NCBI GenBank assembly: GCA_013397865.1
Contig: VZTI01000601.1
Location: 1,148,859 to 1,212,858, forward strand
Origin: Struthidea cinerea
Taxonomy: Eukaryota; Chordata; Aves; Passeriformes; Corcoracidae
Direction: 5' to 3'
Length of the DNA stretch: 64,000 bases
In this document: in pieces, positions 37,031-46,790 of the stretch
Layout of the letters: every line of letters begins with the position of its first letter
How positions within the stretch are numbered: the stretch's first letter is position 1
Notes under the pieces: generated by a model
The model's database searches: none
Told to the model about the DNA's origin: nothing
The model's input: only the letters and a program-made list of their open reading frames with translations
Position numbers and translations under genes: made by a program

Positions 37031-38384
37031 GAGGGGAGGAGACAGTGCCGCGTGGGACTTTTGGCTGAAGGTTCTGCCCCTCCCCTGCTTCCAGCCAAGC
37101 CTCCTCTGCCCCCTCTTTGCTTTGCAAAGTGCAGCTGAGGACGAGGACATCGGTTCTCCCAAACCTCAGCTGGATCGGCTAGCACAGCCTCTGCTATGTC
37201 AGCACTTCCGGGAGCTGAGCCCTGGGTGGCACCTGAGCTCTCCAAACCTTGGGAACAGCTGCATCTTCAAACCCTGGGAGGGAAAGAAGGAGCCCAGGTG
37301 GAGGTGGGAGACGCAGCACAGGCAATGGTTATCTTCACCTACTATAGGACTTTACTTTCCAGATACTTTCAACCAACTTTTCAGAAGTCACCTAAATTGT
37401 AAGCTGCACAGCAGCCCAGGGGTGTGATTTGATGTCAGAGGGAGAGTCAAAGTGGCCACAAAGGCTCTCGCTGTGAGGACAGCCAAGTGCAAAAAGTGGG
37501 ACAGAAAAGGCTGTGTAGGCAAAGCCCCGAGATAAATTCCAAGCTCAGATAGTACTTTCCAATTCCAGGAAAGAGGACTCAGGGTAGAAGCATAAACAGT
37601 TCAGGAAAATAGAAAGAGAAACTGATTATATGGAAACTGCACATTAAATATCTGATCCCCTCCAGTCCAGGTATCTGTACCATTCCCAGCCAGTTTCAGT
37701 ACAAGCTGCCTCTTCCCCACTGGGACTCTGTATCTCAGAGTGGAATAGTGTAGTACCTGCGCACATTAGCAGACCCTACTCTGTCAGTGGCAGACCTGGT
37801 TTAAAAGGACCCATAAGACCCAGCAGACAGAGTGCAGGTGAGGAAACAGGAGCTTATCTCAGAGATCAACTTTCCCGTCTTTCTGCAAGTTATCTCTCTA
37901 TAGTGCCAAAGCAGTAGAAACACTCCTATGGACTTCAAGCAGCTTTGAAGCATGTTCTCCAAGTAATAGCTGGGCACTGCTTATTCCATGATGGGAAGGT
38001 TAATCCCTGCCCTGCTAAACCCTTCTCCCAAGGAACAATCTTCATTCGGTAGGCTTAAACCCTTGAATGCTTTCCACCCAACAAATATCTCATAGAACTA
38101 CTGGAAAGGGACATGAACACCCAAACCAACTGCCTGGGAACCTTCTGCAAAACATGAGCTCAGGAATGACATCAACCTTGACTGAGCCAATGTCTCCCCA
38201 AAAATCTGGTCAAAAAAGGAAAAAAAAAAGTTGCCACCAGCCCAAAGAAGGTGTTTCTATCCACTAGGTGTTTCAAACAACAGCAGTGATTTGACAAAGA
38301 CATAAAATGACCCTTTGAGTGGGAAATTAGGTATTCCTCTGCCCATTTACCACAGGTATCTTGGTCCTCATTCTGAGGTCAGTT
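37031..38384. other. Non-genic sequence, nothing recognised
   Basis: Mixed sequence with no recognised gene. Open frames up to 145 codons overlap at 36990-37427. A poly-A run is at 38220-38230. Confidence 0.5.
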
Positions 38385-38520
38385 CCTGTAATCTTATACC
38401 AAGGATAATTAGACAGGGGAACAGTTTCCCAAAGGAAGTGACAAGTGCTCAGTCAGACAAGGTATTTAAAACCAGATTCGCAGAAAGTCACATGTAAGGA
38501 ACATCTTGCCACATTCCTGC
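38385..38520 (+). repeat. Ancient CR1/L3-type LINE 3' remnant
   Basis: Words follow the order of old amniote CR1-like tails: GGGGAACAGTTTCCCAAAGG, AAGTGACAAGTGCTCAGTCA, GGTATTTAAAACCAGATT, then AAGGAACATCTTGCC ('ggaac..tcccaaaggaagtgg..gctc..aggtatttaaaaccagatt'). It is much more diverged than the CR1 copies at 50680 and 59212, so an older subfamily is likely. No coding capacity remains. Confidence 0.5.
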
Positions 38521-38989
38521 GCAAGTGGACTCAGTCCACAACTTCTTTTCAGCCCTTAACCATTATTAACACTTCTGGCCCTGGAAGGTCCAGGCAAGGA
38601 CTGACTGAGCTGAGAAAGCCCTCAGCAAGAGCAGACTGTCAGACCCCACATACCGAGTCCCTCTGGGAAAGAAACCCCTCTGGACTTGCCTCTGCCAGCT
38701 GGTAGCTCGTATGAGCAGCCCTTGGGCACTGCCTCTGGAGAGCTACTGCCTGAGGGCTTGGAGAGAATTCAAGAGGCAGCTGAGGGAGATAGGCTGGCCC
38801 AAGTAGATAAGAGTTAGAGGTGGTGATTATGGGACAGGTCTTTGCCCCAAGATCATGACAAGACAGGTTCACCCACACACAGACTGTAATGCTGACTTAA
38901 AAGAGATCTCCCCGATCCTCATTTCCATGGCTTACTGCAGCCCCGGGTTCCCATGCCGGAGACTCAAGCCCACGTGTTACCTGGGTGCA
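38521..38989. other. Non-genic sequence, nothing recognised
   Basis: No gene or repeat recognised in this stretch between an old LINE remnant and a GC-rich block. Confidence 0.5.
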
Positions 38990-39240
38990 GCCGTGGCAAG
39001 GCTGAGCACCCACAACACTTCCGAGGCGAAGGAGGGCCCCTTTTTTGGGGAGGGGAAGGCGTTGGCTGGGCAGCCCCTATTCGGGGGAGCCCCACGGGGC
39101 AGAGGGCAGGGCTCCAGCCGGCAGGGGGCACTGCAGGGTCGGGGCACAGACCTGCCCGCCCGGGGCCACCCCGGCCCGAGTCATCCGGGCAGCTGCCACA
39201 GCTCCTCGAGATGGAGATCGGGGTAAATCACTGTTTATTG
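38990..39240. promoter_or_regulatory. GC-rich, CpG-containing block with CTCF-like site
   Basis: A roughly 200-base GC-rich patch with several CpGs and G runs (39035-39110), about 1.2 kb left of the central CpG island. It carries a strong CTCF-like motif at 39118-39131. Open frames cross it in several phases without domains. It may be an insulator or a minor CpG island. Confidence 0.4.
39118..39131 (+). promoter_or_regulatory. CTCF-like binding site
   Basis: CCGGCAGGGGGCAC fits the CTCF core CCASYAGRKGGCRS at all but the third base (G instead of A), and the flanking CCAG and TGCAGG are also typical. CTCF binds such cores to form loop anchors and domain boundaries. Confidence 0.6.
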
Positions 39241-39469
39241 CTCTTTGAAGCATTTGCCCTCCTGCAGTTTCACCACATCCTTAACTCCTGGGCTGCCCAC
39301 GCAGCATCCCAGCTTCTTGATCTAGAAGGGAGGCAGCCGCACGCCCACGGCTGGGCCCAAGCAGAGCCGGCACGTCGTGCTCACAGGTGGAAGTGGCTCC
39401 AGAGCCACTCGGTTCCTGATATCAATGGTAGAAATAAGTAAATAAATGGAATAAATGACGACAAAATTA
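39241..39469. other. Non-genic sequence, nothing recognised
   Basis: A short link between the GC-rich CTCF-like block and the AT-rich hairpin-bearing block. No gene or repeat is recognised. Confidence 0.5.
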
Positions 39470-39700
39470 TCCTCTCACTCACAATATCAGAGTACATAGT
39501 TCAGGCCCAGTCAATCATCAACCAGTTTATTACCATCTTACTCCTTATTAAAAAAAACAACACACACACACATACACTCTGGCAGTAATTACTTGGACCA
39601 TGGCACATCGCCAGCACAGGCCTGTTTGGCTCATTACTGCCATTTGGTTTTTAAATGGCAGAGAATGGTTTACACCATTTTGGAGGAACAGGTATAGTTG
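39470..39700. promoter_or_regulatory. Candidate conserved element with two hairpins
   Basis: AT-rich, non-repetitive sequence (ATCAACCAGTTTATTACCAT and TGGCAGTAATTACTTGGACC) interrupted by a short CA run at 39559-39574. It holds two adjacent perfect inverted repeats at 39637-39661 and 39664-39679. No protein frame is supported. It could be an enhancer or a structured RNA segment. Confidence 0.4.
39637..39679. repeat. Two adjacent perfect inverted repeats
   Basis: First: CTGCCATTT and AAATGGCAG, 9-base arms with a 7-base loop (39637-39661). Second, two bases on: AATGGT and ACCATT, 6-base arms with the loop TTAC (39664-39679). Both share the ATGG/CCAT core, so they may be related copies. The stems are too short for a microRNA precursor. 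Confidence 0.6.
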
Positions 39701-40439
39701 TGTTAGCTGGTACGGGGCCAAGGTGGTGGGACCTGGTCCCAAAGAGGGAGGTAACATGACCCAAGGGATTCCTACCAAACTCTGAATTTGCACATTTTGT
39801 CAAATCTAAATGAGACCCTGATCCAGACAGTCAAAGGATTGAAAAACCCAGCAACACTTTGAGCCCCGCAGCTCCTGGTTGCACTCACACTCCAGCCTGA
39901 TGGAGACCTGTCCATTATCACACCCAGCAGGGCCACCAGCCCAACCCAGCCCAGCTCAGCACCAGGCAAGACCCTACTCACTCCCCATCCTGATACCTGA
40001 TCAAAAACCAGTGGACAAGCCACAAAAAGCTACAACCAAAAACACACCCAACCCCAATACTAGGGCCTGTAATCTAAAACCAAAACATTGCCCCAGCCTA
40101 GCCGCCTTTTCTCCTCCCTACAAGACGTGAAGGGGTGGGGGAGGCCTTGTACACCTCACATGGAAGGACAAAAACAAACCCATCCCAGATATGCCCAGGC
40201 TGAAAAAAAAAAACCCCAAAAAACAACTCATTAAATGTAATAAGCAGCCTCTTCATCTGACACTGCCTTGTCCCAAATAAATTAAATTCCTTTTCATTTA
40301 GGCAGTACAGGAACCTGACAAGCAACCTTTACCACCGAGACGCCAGAGCTCAGGAGGGGGAAAAATGAAAGAGAAAACAACCCACACAACTTACAACAAA
40401 TACAAAGGCAGAATCATTTCAAAACCCCCATAAACTTCC
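39701..40439. other. Non-genic sequence left of the central CpG island
   Basis: C/A-rich sequence with no recognised gene. A poly-A run at about 40204-40213 is followed by AT-rich words with TTAAATGTAATAAGCAG near 40231-40247 and AATAAATTAAATTCC near 40277-40291, possibly a small regulatory element. Confidence 0.45.
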
Positions 40440-40540
40440 CCTCCGCATCCTCTCACGGCCAGCCCGCTCCTCGCCCCGCTGCCCCGGCCCGGGGGGGCCG
40501 CGCTGCCGGGAAGGATCGACGGAGGGAGCAGAGCCCCCGG

Positions 40541-40549
40541 CTCACCTCG
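40541..40549 (-). other. Strong splice donor on minus strand
   Basis: The minus strand reads CCGAG then GTGAG, a near-perfect 5' splice site, with the exon ending at 40546 and the intron beginning at 40545. A second donor-like CAG/GTGCGG lies upstream in transcript sense at about 40657-40665. Upstream sequence within view has no usable ATG in frame, so this would be the end of a 5' untranslated exon. Confidence 0.45.
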
Positions 40550-40711
40550 GCGGGGCCGGGAGAGCGGGGCAGAAGCGGCGGCGGGCGCGGGAGCAACTTC
40601 CGTAAAAAAAGTGAAAGAAGCAAAGTGAAAGAGGTGGCAAGCCCCCCGCCGCACCGCACCTGGGGCCACCCCCGCGCCCCCGCTCCGCCCGGCCCGCAGC
40701 TCTGCACCGCG

Positions 40712-41594
40712 NNNNNNNNNNNNNNNNNNNNNNNNNNNNNNNNNNNNNNNNNNNNNNNNNNNNNNNNNNNNNNNNNNNNNNNNNNNNNNNNNNNNNNNNN
40801 NNNNNNNNNNNNNNNNNNNNNNNNNNNNNNNNNNNNNNNNNNNNNNNNNNNNNNNNNNNNNNNNNNNNNNNNNNNNNNNNNNNNNNNNNNNNNNNNNNNN
40901 NNNNNNNNNNNNNNNNNNNNNNNNNNNNNNNNNNNNNNNNNNNNNNNNNNNNNNNNNNNNNNNNNNNNNNNNNNNNNNNNNNNNNNNNNNNNNNNNNNNN
41001 NNNNNNNNNNNNNNNNNNNNNNNNNNNNNNNNNNNNNNNNNNNNNNNNNNNNNNNNNNNNNNNNNNNNNNNNNNNNNNNNNNNNNNNNNNNNNNNNNNNN
41101 NNNNNNNNNNNNNNNNNNNNNNNNNNNNNNNNNNNNNNNNNNNNNNNNNNNNNNNNNNNNNNNNNNNNNNNNNNNNNNNNNNNNNNNNNNNNNNNNNNNN
41201 NNNNNNNNNNNNNNNNNNNNNNNNNNNNNNNNNNNNNNNNNNNNNNNNNNNNNNNNNNNNNNNNNNNNNNNNNNNNNNNNNNNNNNNNNNNNNNNNNNNN
41301 NNNNNNNNNNNNNNNNNNNNNNNNNNNNNNNNNNNNNNNNNNNNNNNNNNNNNNNNNNNNNNNNNNNNNNNNNNNNNNNNNNNNNNNNNNNNNNNNNNNN
41401 NNNNNNNNNNNNNNNNNNNNNNNNNNNNNNNNNNNNNNNNNNNNNNNNNNNNNNNNNNNNNNNNNNNNNNNNNNNNNNNNNNNNNNNNNNNNNNNNNNNN
41501 NNNNNNNNNNNNNNNNNNNNNNNNNNNNNNNNNNNNNNNNNNNNNNNNNNNNNNNNNNNNNNNNNNNNNNNNNNNNNNNNNNNNNNNNNNNNNN
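40712..41594. other. Assembly gap (883 N)
   Basis: An unbroken run of N. It sits in the centre of a CpG island, where extreme GC content commonly defeats sequencing, so the missing bases probably include the core promoter and part of a first exon. The true gap length is unknown. Confidence 0.98.
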
Positions 41595-41929
41595 GGAGCC
41601 GCCGGCGCGGAGCAAACCGCGAGGGGATGGAGGGGGCTGTACGGGGCCGGACGAGCTGCACCGGTGCCCCGGGTACCGGGCACGGCAGGACCCGCGGGCA
41701 GGGGCACGGTGGGTTGTCCCGGCACCGCCGTCGGGCGCGGGTCCGGGCTCGGCCATGCGGTGCGGAGCGCGCACCGAGGAGGACTGGAGCTCTCGGGGCA
41801 CTGGTGGCCGCCACCTGCGGGTGTCACAACCCTGGACGCATCTTGCCCAATGGCCCTGAGGAAGATCACGCCGCTCTACCCCTGAACGCCGGGCCCAGGG
41901 GAGGCGGGGGGAAGGGGGCCCTTTTGCAG

Positions 41930-42110
41930 TGAATTTCCTCATTTTTTGTGGCTTTATTTTTCTAAGTAGCAAAGAATGCGAGGGAGGTTCTGAGAGGCGT
42001 GTTGGGTAAACAGAGATATAAGCCTCTTTCTTTAAAACAAACGAGCAGATGATTTACCTGATTAAATAGGTATTTTGAGCAGGTTGTAGGCTGTTTTTGT
42101 GAACACACCA
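41930..42110. promoter_or_regulatory. AT-rich flank of the CpG island
   Basis: Immediately right of the island, composition switches to AT-rich (TTTTTTGTGGCTTTATTTTT and GATGATTTACCTGATTAAAT). It might be a promoter-proximal regulatory element or a first-intron/upstream element. No reading frame. Confidence 0.3.
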
Positions 42111-42224
42111 CGTTTGGCTCCAGGATTTTGGCAGAGCTGGGCTCCTCACCGGGGCTCACATGGAGCTGCCCATGGACTTACCAGTGCTTAAATCCTTTTT
42201 ATAAGCAGAACTTAATGTGCTTCC

Positions 42225-42335
42225 CAAAGAAGGCCAGCATCATTACCCCACTAGGGATGGGGAAACTGAGGCACTAGTGAGAGAAGTGACTCGCCAGAAG
42301 TGGCCGGACAGGTTAGTCGGAGGGCTGGAAGGTGC
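42225..42335 (-). repeat. MIR/CORE-SINE element
   Basis: On the plus strand: CATTACCCCACTAGGGATGG, GGAAACTGAGGCACTAGTGA, GAGAAGTGACTCGCC, then CAGGTTAGTCGGAGGGCTGG. This is the MIR core in reverse complement, 'attaccccattttacagatggggaaactgaggcac..agagaagtgacttgccc..agtcagtggcagagctgg', with the hallmark GGGGAAACTGAGGCA intact. It is the clearest old SINE in the window. Confidence 0.75.
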
Positions 42336-43285
42336 CCAGGTGTGTTTGGCTCCATGCGCCAGGATGTGCTGCACCCAGATAGTGTCCTGAGCCCAGAGAC
42401 GCAACACGAACTGCAGCTCATCACCTCAGCAGTGCTCCATTTGCATGGGCAAAGATGCACAGGCAGCGAAGCAGGCCGGAGGGCAGGGAGAAGGAAGAGG
42501 AGAGGGGAGTCATTTGTGGAAACCGCAAATATTCTGGCTTCTCTCAGAAAAAAATCTAAACAAAGTCTAGTGAAATGGAGCCACCCAGGGACCTTCCAGG
42601 CCAGGAAGCACGTGGGGACAGCAGTGTCCCGCAGGAGGCAAGTGTGCCCTGCCTGGGGGCTGCCCAGACAAGCAGCACTCCTGAACAGAGCCCTGTACGG
42701 GCCTCACCTTCCCACCTGGTGCAGTCAAGCTCCTGCTTTAAGAGACATGGGCAAAACTTCTATCAGCATTGCACTGACTTCCCCACTCACTGTTTTCTAG
42801 CCACGCCACAAGCTCTGATCAGCACTGTCATCTGGTGCTGCCTTTAAAATCCTGCCTGTCTGCTCTTCACTGGGCCCCAACGAAGGCACCAGGCCAGCTG
42901 ACATCACCCACAATCCTCAGCAGAGCCTGCCCTGGTCCCTACGCCTGAGTCAGGCACTACAGCACCTGCCAGGGAATATCCCACCCTGCAAAGTAATGGA
43001 CAGAACTAGGATTGCTTGTGTGGGCTGTGTAATAGCTCAGTTTGGATTCAACGCTTCCTTCCAGGTTTGGGTTTGCTGACAGGTCCCAGAAGTTCACTGC
43101 ACTTTACATCAGATTTCTTCATTTTTGCTTCTCCTGTGAACGTACTATTTAAGGAGTGGGAGTTCTGCTCACCACCACTGTTCCCCGAGAGAGTGGGCCC
43201 CAGCTGTATCTCCAATTCCTCACCAAGGGGAACCCACTTTCTAACACAGATATGTCACTACACATACACAGCCCCACAGCCCCTC
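42336..43285. other. Non-genic sequence, nothing recognised
   Basis: No gene or repeat recognised. The 166-codon frame at 42300-42800 overlaps the SINE at its start and has no domain. Confidence 0.5.
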
Positions 43286-43510
43286 TAAACATACCTGTTC
43301 TCCTACGTGCACTGAGCTGAGCACATTCACATATCAGTATACAAATGTTCCTCACCCCTCCCATCCCAGCATGCACACACAACATGCATATGCCCTCCAC
43401 AAAGAAAATGATACTCTGTGCTCACTGGCGTTCAAATACACACTTATCCATACACCATGACACACATGAACCCACACACACAACCTAAACACACCTGGAG
43501 TATCCCCTCC
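43286..43510. repeat. Degenerate CA-rich array
   Basis: CA/ACAC words dominate 43320-43495, including GCATGCACACACAACATGCA and CCCACACACACAACCTAAAC. It resembles the arrays at 9885 and 48650 in style: old, diverged CA repeats. Confidence 0.55.
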
Positions 43511-44019
43511 ACAGACTTCCCACTATCCCTCCCACTCCTCCTTGCAGGAACAACTTGCCAAGGTGTTTTTTCAGGTGAAATCCACGCCCTGCAGCTGACG
43601 CAATGGCAAGGCCTGATTTTCTATCTCAGCGATCTCCTGTCACAGGATCAGGTTTTTTATTTCCCCATACTCCCTCCTTTGCTTCTTACCCAAGAAAAGT
43701 TGGTTCTTTCCTCTCTCAAGGGCTCTGAACCTTTCTGCTCCTGTGCCTCCATGAAGGTAGCATCTCCCCTCCTTCCCCTATCCCTCCAGGGTATGGATCC
43801 ACTCTGAGGAAAAGCTGCCTCTGACCATGCCCTGGTATGAAGAGGCTCCCGGACCCCCTGCTCTCCAGGAGCACTCGAGGGAAGGCAGCACCCCTCACCC
43901 TGCTTTGAACTGTGCTTCTGTGCTGTGGTGAGAGCTGCCCCGTCCGCTCCAGCCACGTCTGCCCTTCTGTGGCAGGTGAAGAGATCTGTCTGTGTCCCTT
44001 TCCACCCTCCCAGGGGCAT
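43511..44019. other. Non-genic sequence, nothing recognised
   Basis: No gene supported. Open frames of about 120 codons on both strands overlap one another. Confidence 0.5.
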
Positions 44020-44130
44020 CAGAAGCTCTTGGTAATTAATGTTTGCCAGGTGCTCAGAGATCCTCAGATGAAAAGTGCAATGGGAGGGGGAAGGATGATT
44101 AATTTATTATTATTACAGTTTAATGCTTTC
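44020..44130. promoter_or_regulatory. Small candidate regulatory element
   Basis: GGTAATTAATGTTTGCC and GGATGATTAATTTATTATTA bracket a non-repetitive stretch; TAATTA and ATTAAT homeodomain cores are dense. No reading frame is supported. Confidence 0.35.
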
Positions 44131-45984
44131 CCCACAGACAGTGTGCTAGGGCTGAGCAGGGGGTGAGTCACACTGAGATGTGGGACATCCCCCTTTTTGT
44201 GTCTCTTCTATCTTTGTTTTTTATGCTTAGCCCGTTTTCTTGGCGGTTTCTCCCTCCTTAGCTGGAGCTGGCCTGGGGGCCTGGGACTGTGCTCTGGATT
44301 CATGTGGGATCAGGGTGCTGGCTCTCAGATTGCAGGTTGGAGATCTGGCATTGCTGTGCCCCTCCTCCTGCTCCTGCTCCGGGAGTCTATTAGGCAAATG
44401 CTCTTGCCCTATTTCTGTAATTTTGTTTGATTTCTGTTTCGTCAAGGGAGGTGCCCAGAGGCCTCGGGGCCTGGGCGGCAGGAGCAGACAATCCATGCTT
44501 TCTTTCCCTTTCCTTCTCTTTCCCTCCCTCCTTCTCAATTCAGTTTCAATCACATTATTGGCACATGGCTCCCAGAACACACTGCCAAAGCAGCTGTGCT
44601 AAGTCTCAGCGTGCTGGGGAGGGCTCTGCTGGGAGTGCTTCTGCCATTTACTGTTCCTTGGCCTTTCTCAAACAGTTTGACACCAGCTCCCCACCATGTG
44701 GCTACTGCTTTTCCAGGCACTCCACAGCTTCCAGCATCTGCTGGAAGCCAATGCTGCTCATCTCTTGACCACTGTCCAGAGGGCATGACTCTACTGGGAA
44801 CGGGCCATACAGCACTGAATGTACATGGCATGTGCTCCACAGGGGCCCAGGAAGACTTGGGGGGAAGGAGTGGCAGGGGTTTGAATGCACTAACAATTAG
44901 TTACAATTTACTGCAGCAATTAAAAGTGCAGCCTGGGGATTTCGGGGCGAGGAGGTAAGGCCGTAGTCGTACCCAGGCATCAGGTCCAACAGGGAAGGTA
45001 GCTGGCACTCAAAAGCAGGTGCTCTGCCTGCAAAACCAGCAAATACCACCCTGAACCCCACAAAGCCCCTGAGCCTGGGCTTGGCAAGGCAGGCAGCTGG
45101 GATGGGAAACTGCTGCCCAAGGATGGGTCCCAGACTGGGCAAGACCTATTCCTGCAGAGCATGGGGCAAGCACAAAACGAAACGGTGACTTCTGTCTAGA
45201 GGATTTGCAAGCCAGCTTGTGTTCCTGCAGAGACACACTTGGATGCAAACAAAAACGTGAGCACATGCCACGTGCACACACACAGAGTCACATGCAAATG
45301 CACAGACATGGGAAGCCTTCTGCATGGTCCTGCAGCACACTGGCGTGCCCACCTGGGCACCCAGGACCGGCCTGGATTGTCATGGATGTTCTAGCAGAGA
45401 CCGTCCTGCTCTGGACACATGTGGAAGGCCTGATGCCACGGAGATGTCAAGGGGCACTGGGTAGAGAGGAGTTGCTACCCTACTTACTCTACAGGGTAAT
45501 GACTTGCTCCCCCAGCAACTCTGTCCTGACATGGGCTGGACACATTGGTAAAGGCTCCCAACATGCAGCTGAGCAAGTAACAGAGATGGGGCAGGTCAAG
45601 AGACAGGCTGGATTTTACAGGACTCTGACACTGTGGAGTAGGGCCGGTCTCCATAAATTCACTCTGGATTTGATGTGGCTTGGGCAGAGCAAGAGGAGAA
45701 AGGAGGGAAGGCAGAGGGAACCTGGCACATTGTCTGCTCTGCTCTAGCTGCCCCATCACAGGCAGAGGCCACGTCACCCCTGCTCCCATGCGGGGCACTG
45801 AGGCAGGTACAGAGCACTGTCAGGGACTGTCCCCAGTGGTCACTCATTCATTAGAAGTGACAATGAGGGGAGATGATGGAGGAGGTAAGAAATGGGCAGC
45901 AGACCCAGGACTGCACACAGTGGGGACTGACTGCTCTTCCTCCTCCGGGATGTGACAGCAGGATCCTCACCAGAGCACAGGGAG
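44131..45984. other. Non-genic sequence, nothing recognised
   Basis: Nothing recognised apart from CA-rich sequence at 45240-45310. Open frames up to 180 codons (45205-45747) carry no domain. Short pyrimidine-rich stretch at 44500-44535. Confidence 0.5.
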
Positions 45985-46221
45985 GGAAGGCAAAGCGTCC
46001 CCTCGTACGTGAGCTGGTGGTGGGTGCGTTCCGAGAGCTGCCCGAGATGCCGTACGCGTGTATCCGCGTGGGCTGGCCCTGCCTGAGCTTCAACGCTGCT
46101 GACACAAGGGATGTGCCAGCATGCATGCGAGTGGCTCTGAGGGAGGCGGGGACGCGCCAACGCCGCGGGTGCACGCGCAGCACCGGCGGGGACCTGTGTG
46201 CTTGGGCACCAGGGTCCGTGT

Positions 46222-46261
46222 GCCGCCAGTGGCACAGGGACGCCGCCAGTGGCACATGGAC
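46222..46261 (+). repeat. 20-base tandem duplication inside CpG island
   Basis: GCCGCCAGTGGCACAGGGAC is followed directly by a copy differing at one base (CATGGAC for CAGGGAC), with a fragmentary third unit (ACCGCCGTG) after it. Confidence 0.85.
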
Positions 46262-46355
46262 ACCGCCGTGCAGAGGCTGCACGGCCCCGGCGGAAGCGCG
46301 GCCGCGGCCCCCGGGAGCCCTGGCAGAGGGCCGGAGGGTGCGGGGAGCAGCGGCG

Positions 46356-46366
46356 GGCGGTAAGTG
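46356..46366 (+). other. Strong splice donor on plus strand
   Basis: GGCG then GTAAGTG; the exon would end at 46359 and the intron begin at 46360. GTAAGT is the consensus 5' splice site. Its position at the edge of a CpG island supports a first exon. Confidence 0.45.
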
Positions 46367-46399
46367 TGAGGCAGACGCAGCGATTGCATTACTGAAGGA

Positions 46400-46790
46400 G
46401 CCCGGGCTGGCAGTGCCGAGCTATCGTCCCTGTAATCCTGTTAGCCAGCAATCTCCATTCCGAAAGAGCTTCATTTCTTTGTGAATATTTGTAAACTAGA
46501 TATCTAATGGAAAATTATAGGAAAATTATAGTGAAATTCATGACGAAGAAATCCGATTAGCCCTAATTCAATTATGCCATCTTAGCCCACACAGCACATT
46601 TCCCATTTTTTTCCCATAAATACCAATGCCAGGGGTCCGGGTAATCAAATAAAATTGAAAATCATCTTCCCATTAAATTCAATTAGCTGCAATTTCTAAA
46701 GCCTATCAGAGATTTTAATTACTAAATTATAAAATTCTCCAATGCTAAATTGAAACAAAAAAAATTGCACATCCTTATATTTCAGAAGAA
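46400..46790. promoter_or_regulatory. Large candidate conserved non-coding element
   Basis: Nearly 400 bases of dense, non-repetitive AT-rich sequence begin right after the CpG island. Words include CCGATTAGCCCTAATTCAAT, TTCAATTAGCTGCAATTTC and GATTTTAATTACTAAATTAT, with many TAAT/ATTA cores and no sustained frame. An 11-base unit (GAAAATTATAG) is tandemly duplicated at 46510-46531. If the donor at 46360 is real, this would sit in the first intron, a common place for developmental enhancers. It is the strongest enhancer-like block in the window by eye. Confidence 0.5.
46510..46531 (+). repeat. Exact 11-base tandem duplication
   Basis: GAAAATTATAG occurs twice in a row within the AT-rich block, doubling an ATTATA word. 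Confidence 0.9.

Larger units (their letters stand above)
40440..41930. promoter_or_regulatory. Central CpG island, probable promoter (interrupted by gap)
   Basis: Both flanks of the N gap are very GC-rich and CpG-dense (40440-40711 and 41595-41900). In birds such an island nearly always marks a promoter. On the minus strand the left flank has an ETS-type word ACGGAAGT (40596-40603) and a textbook splice donor at 40546/40545, so a first exon reading towards lower coordinates is likely. The open frames bridging the gap (over 430 codons) consist mostly of unknown residues and mean nothing. The island's middle, with any start site or start codon, is missing. Confidence 0.8.
45985..46400 (+). promoter_or_regulatory. 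CpG island with first-exon-like donor
   Basis: About 350 bases are dense in CpG (TACGCG, CCGCGTG, GGCGGGGACGCGCC and so on), isolated in CpG-poor surroundings. At its right edge CGGGCG then GTAAGTGTGAG is a textbook donor on the plus strand. This is the layout of a promoter with a non-coding or short first exon reading rightwards. A 203-codon frame (45873-46484) crosses the donor and has no domain. A 20-base unit is duplicated inside (46222-46261). An alternative is a CpG-rich enhancer. Confidence 0.6.

Noticed and set aside
39637..39679. MicroRNA precursor
   Set aside because: The stems (9 and 6 pairs) are far too short and no known mature microRNA sequence is present.
40391..41972. Open frames of 435-492 codons across the central CpG island
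   Set aside because: About 294 codons are unknown bases in the gap, which cannot show a stop; the rest is GC-rich untranslated-looking sequence.
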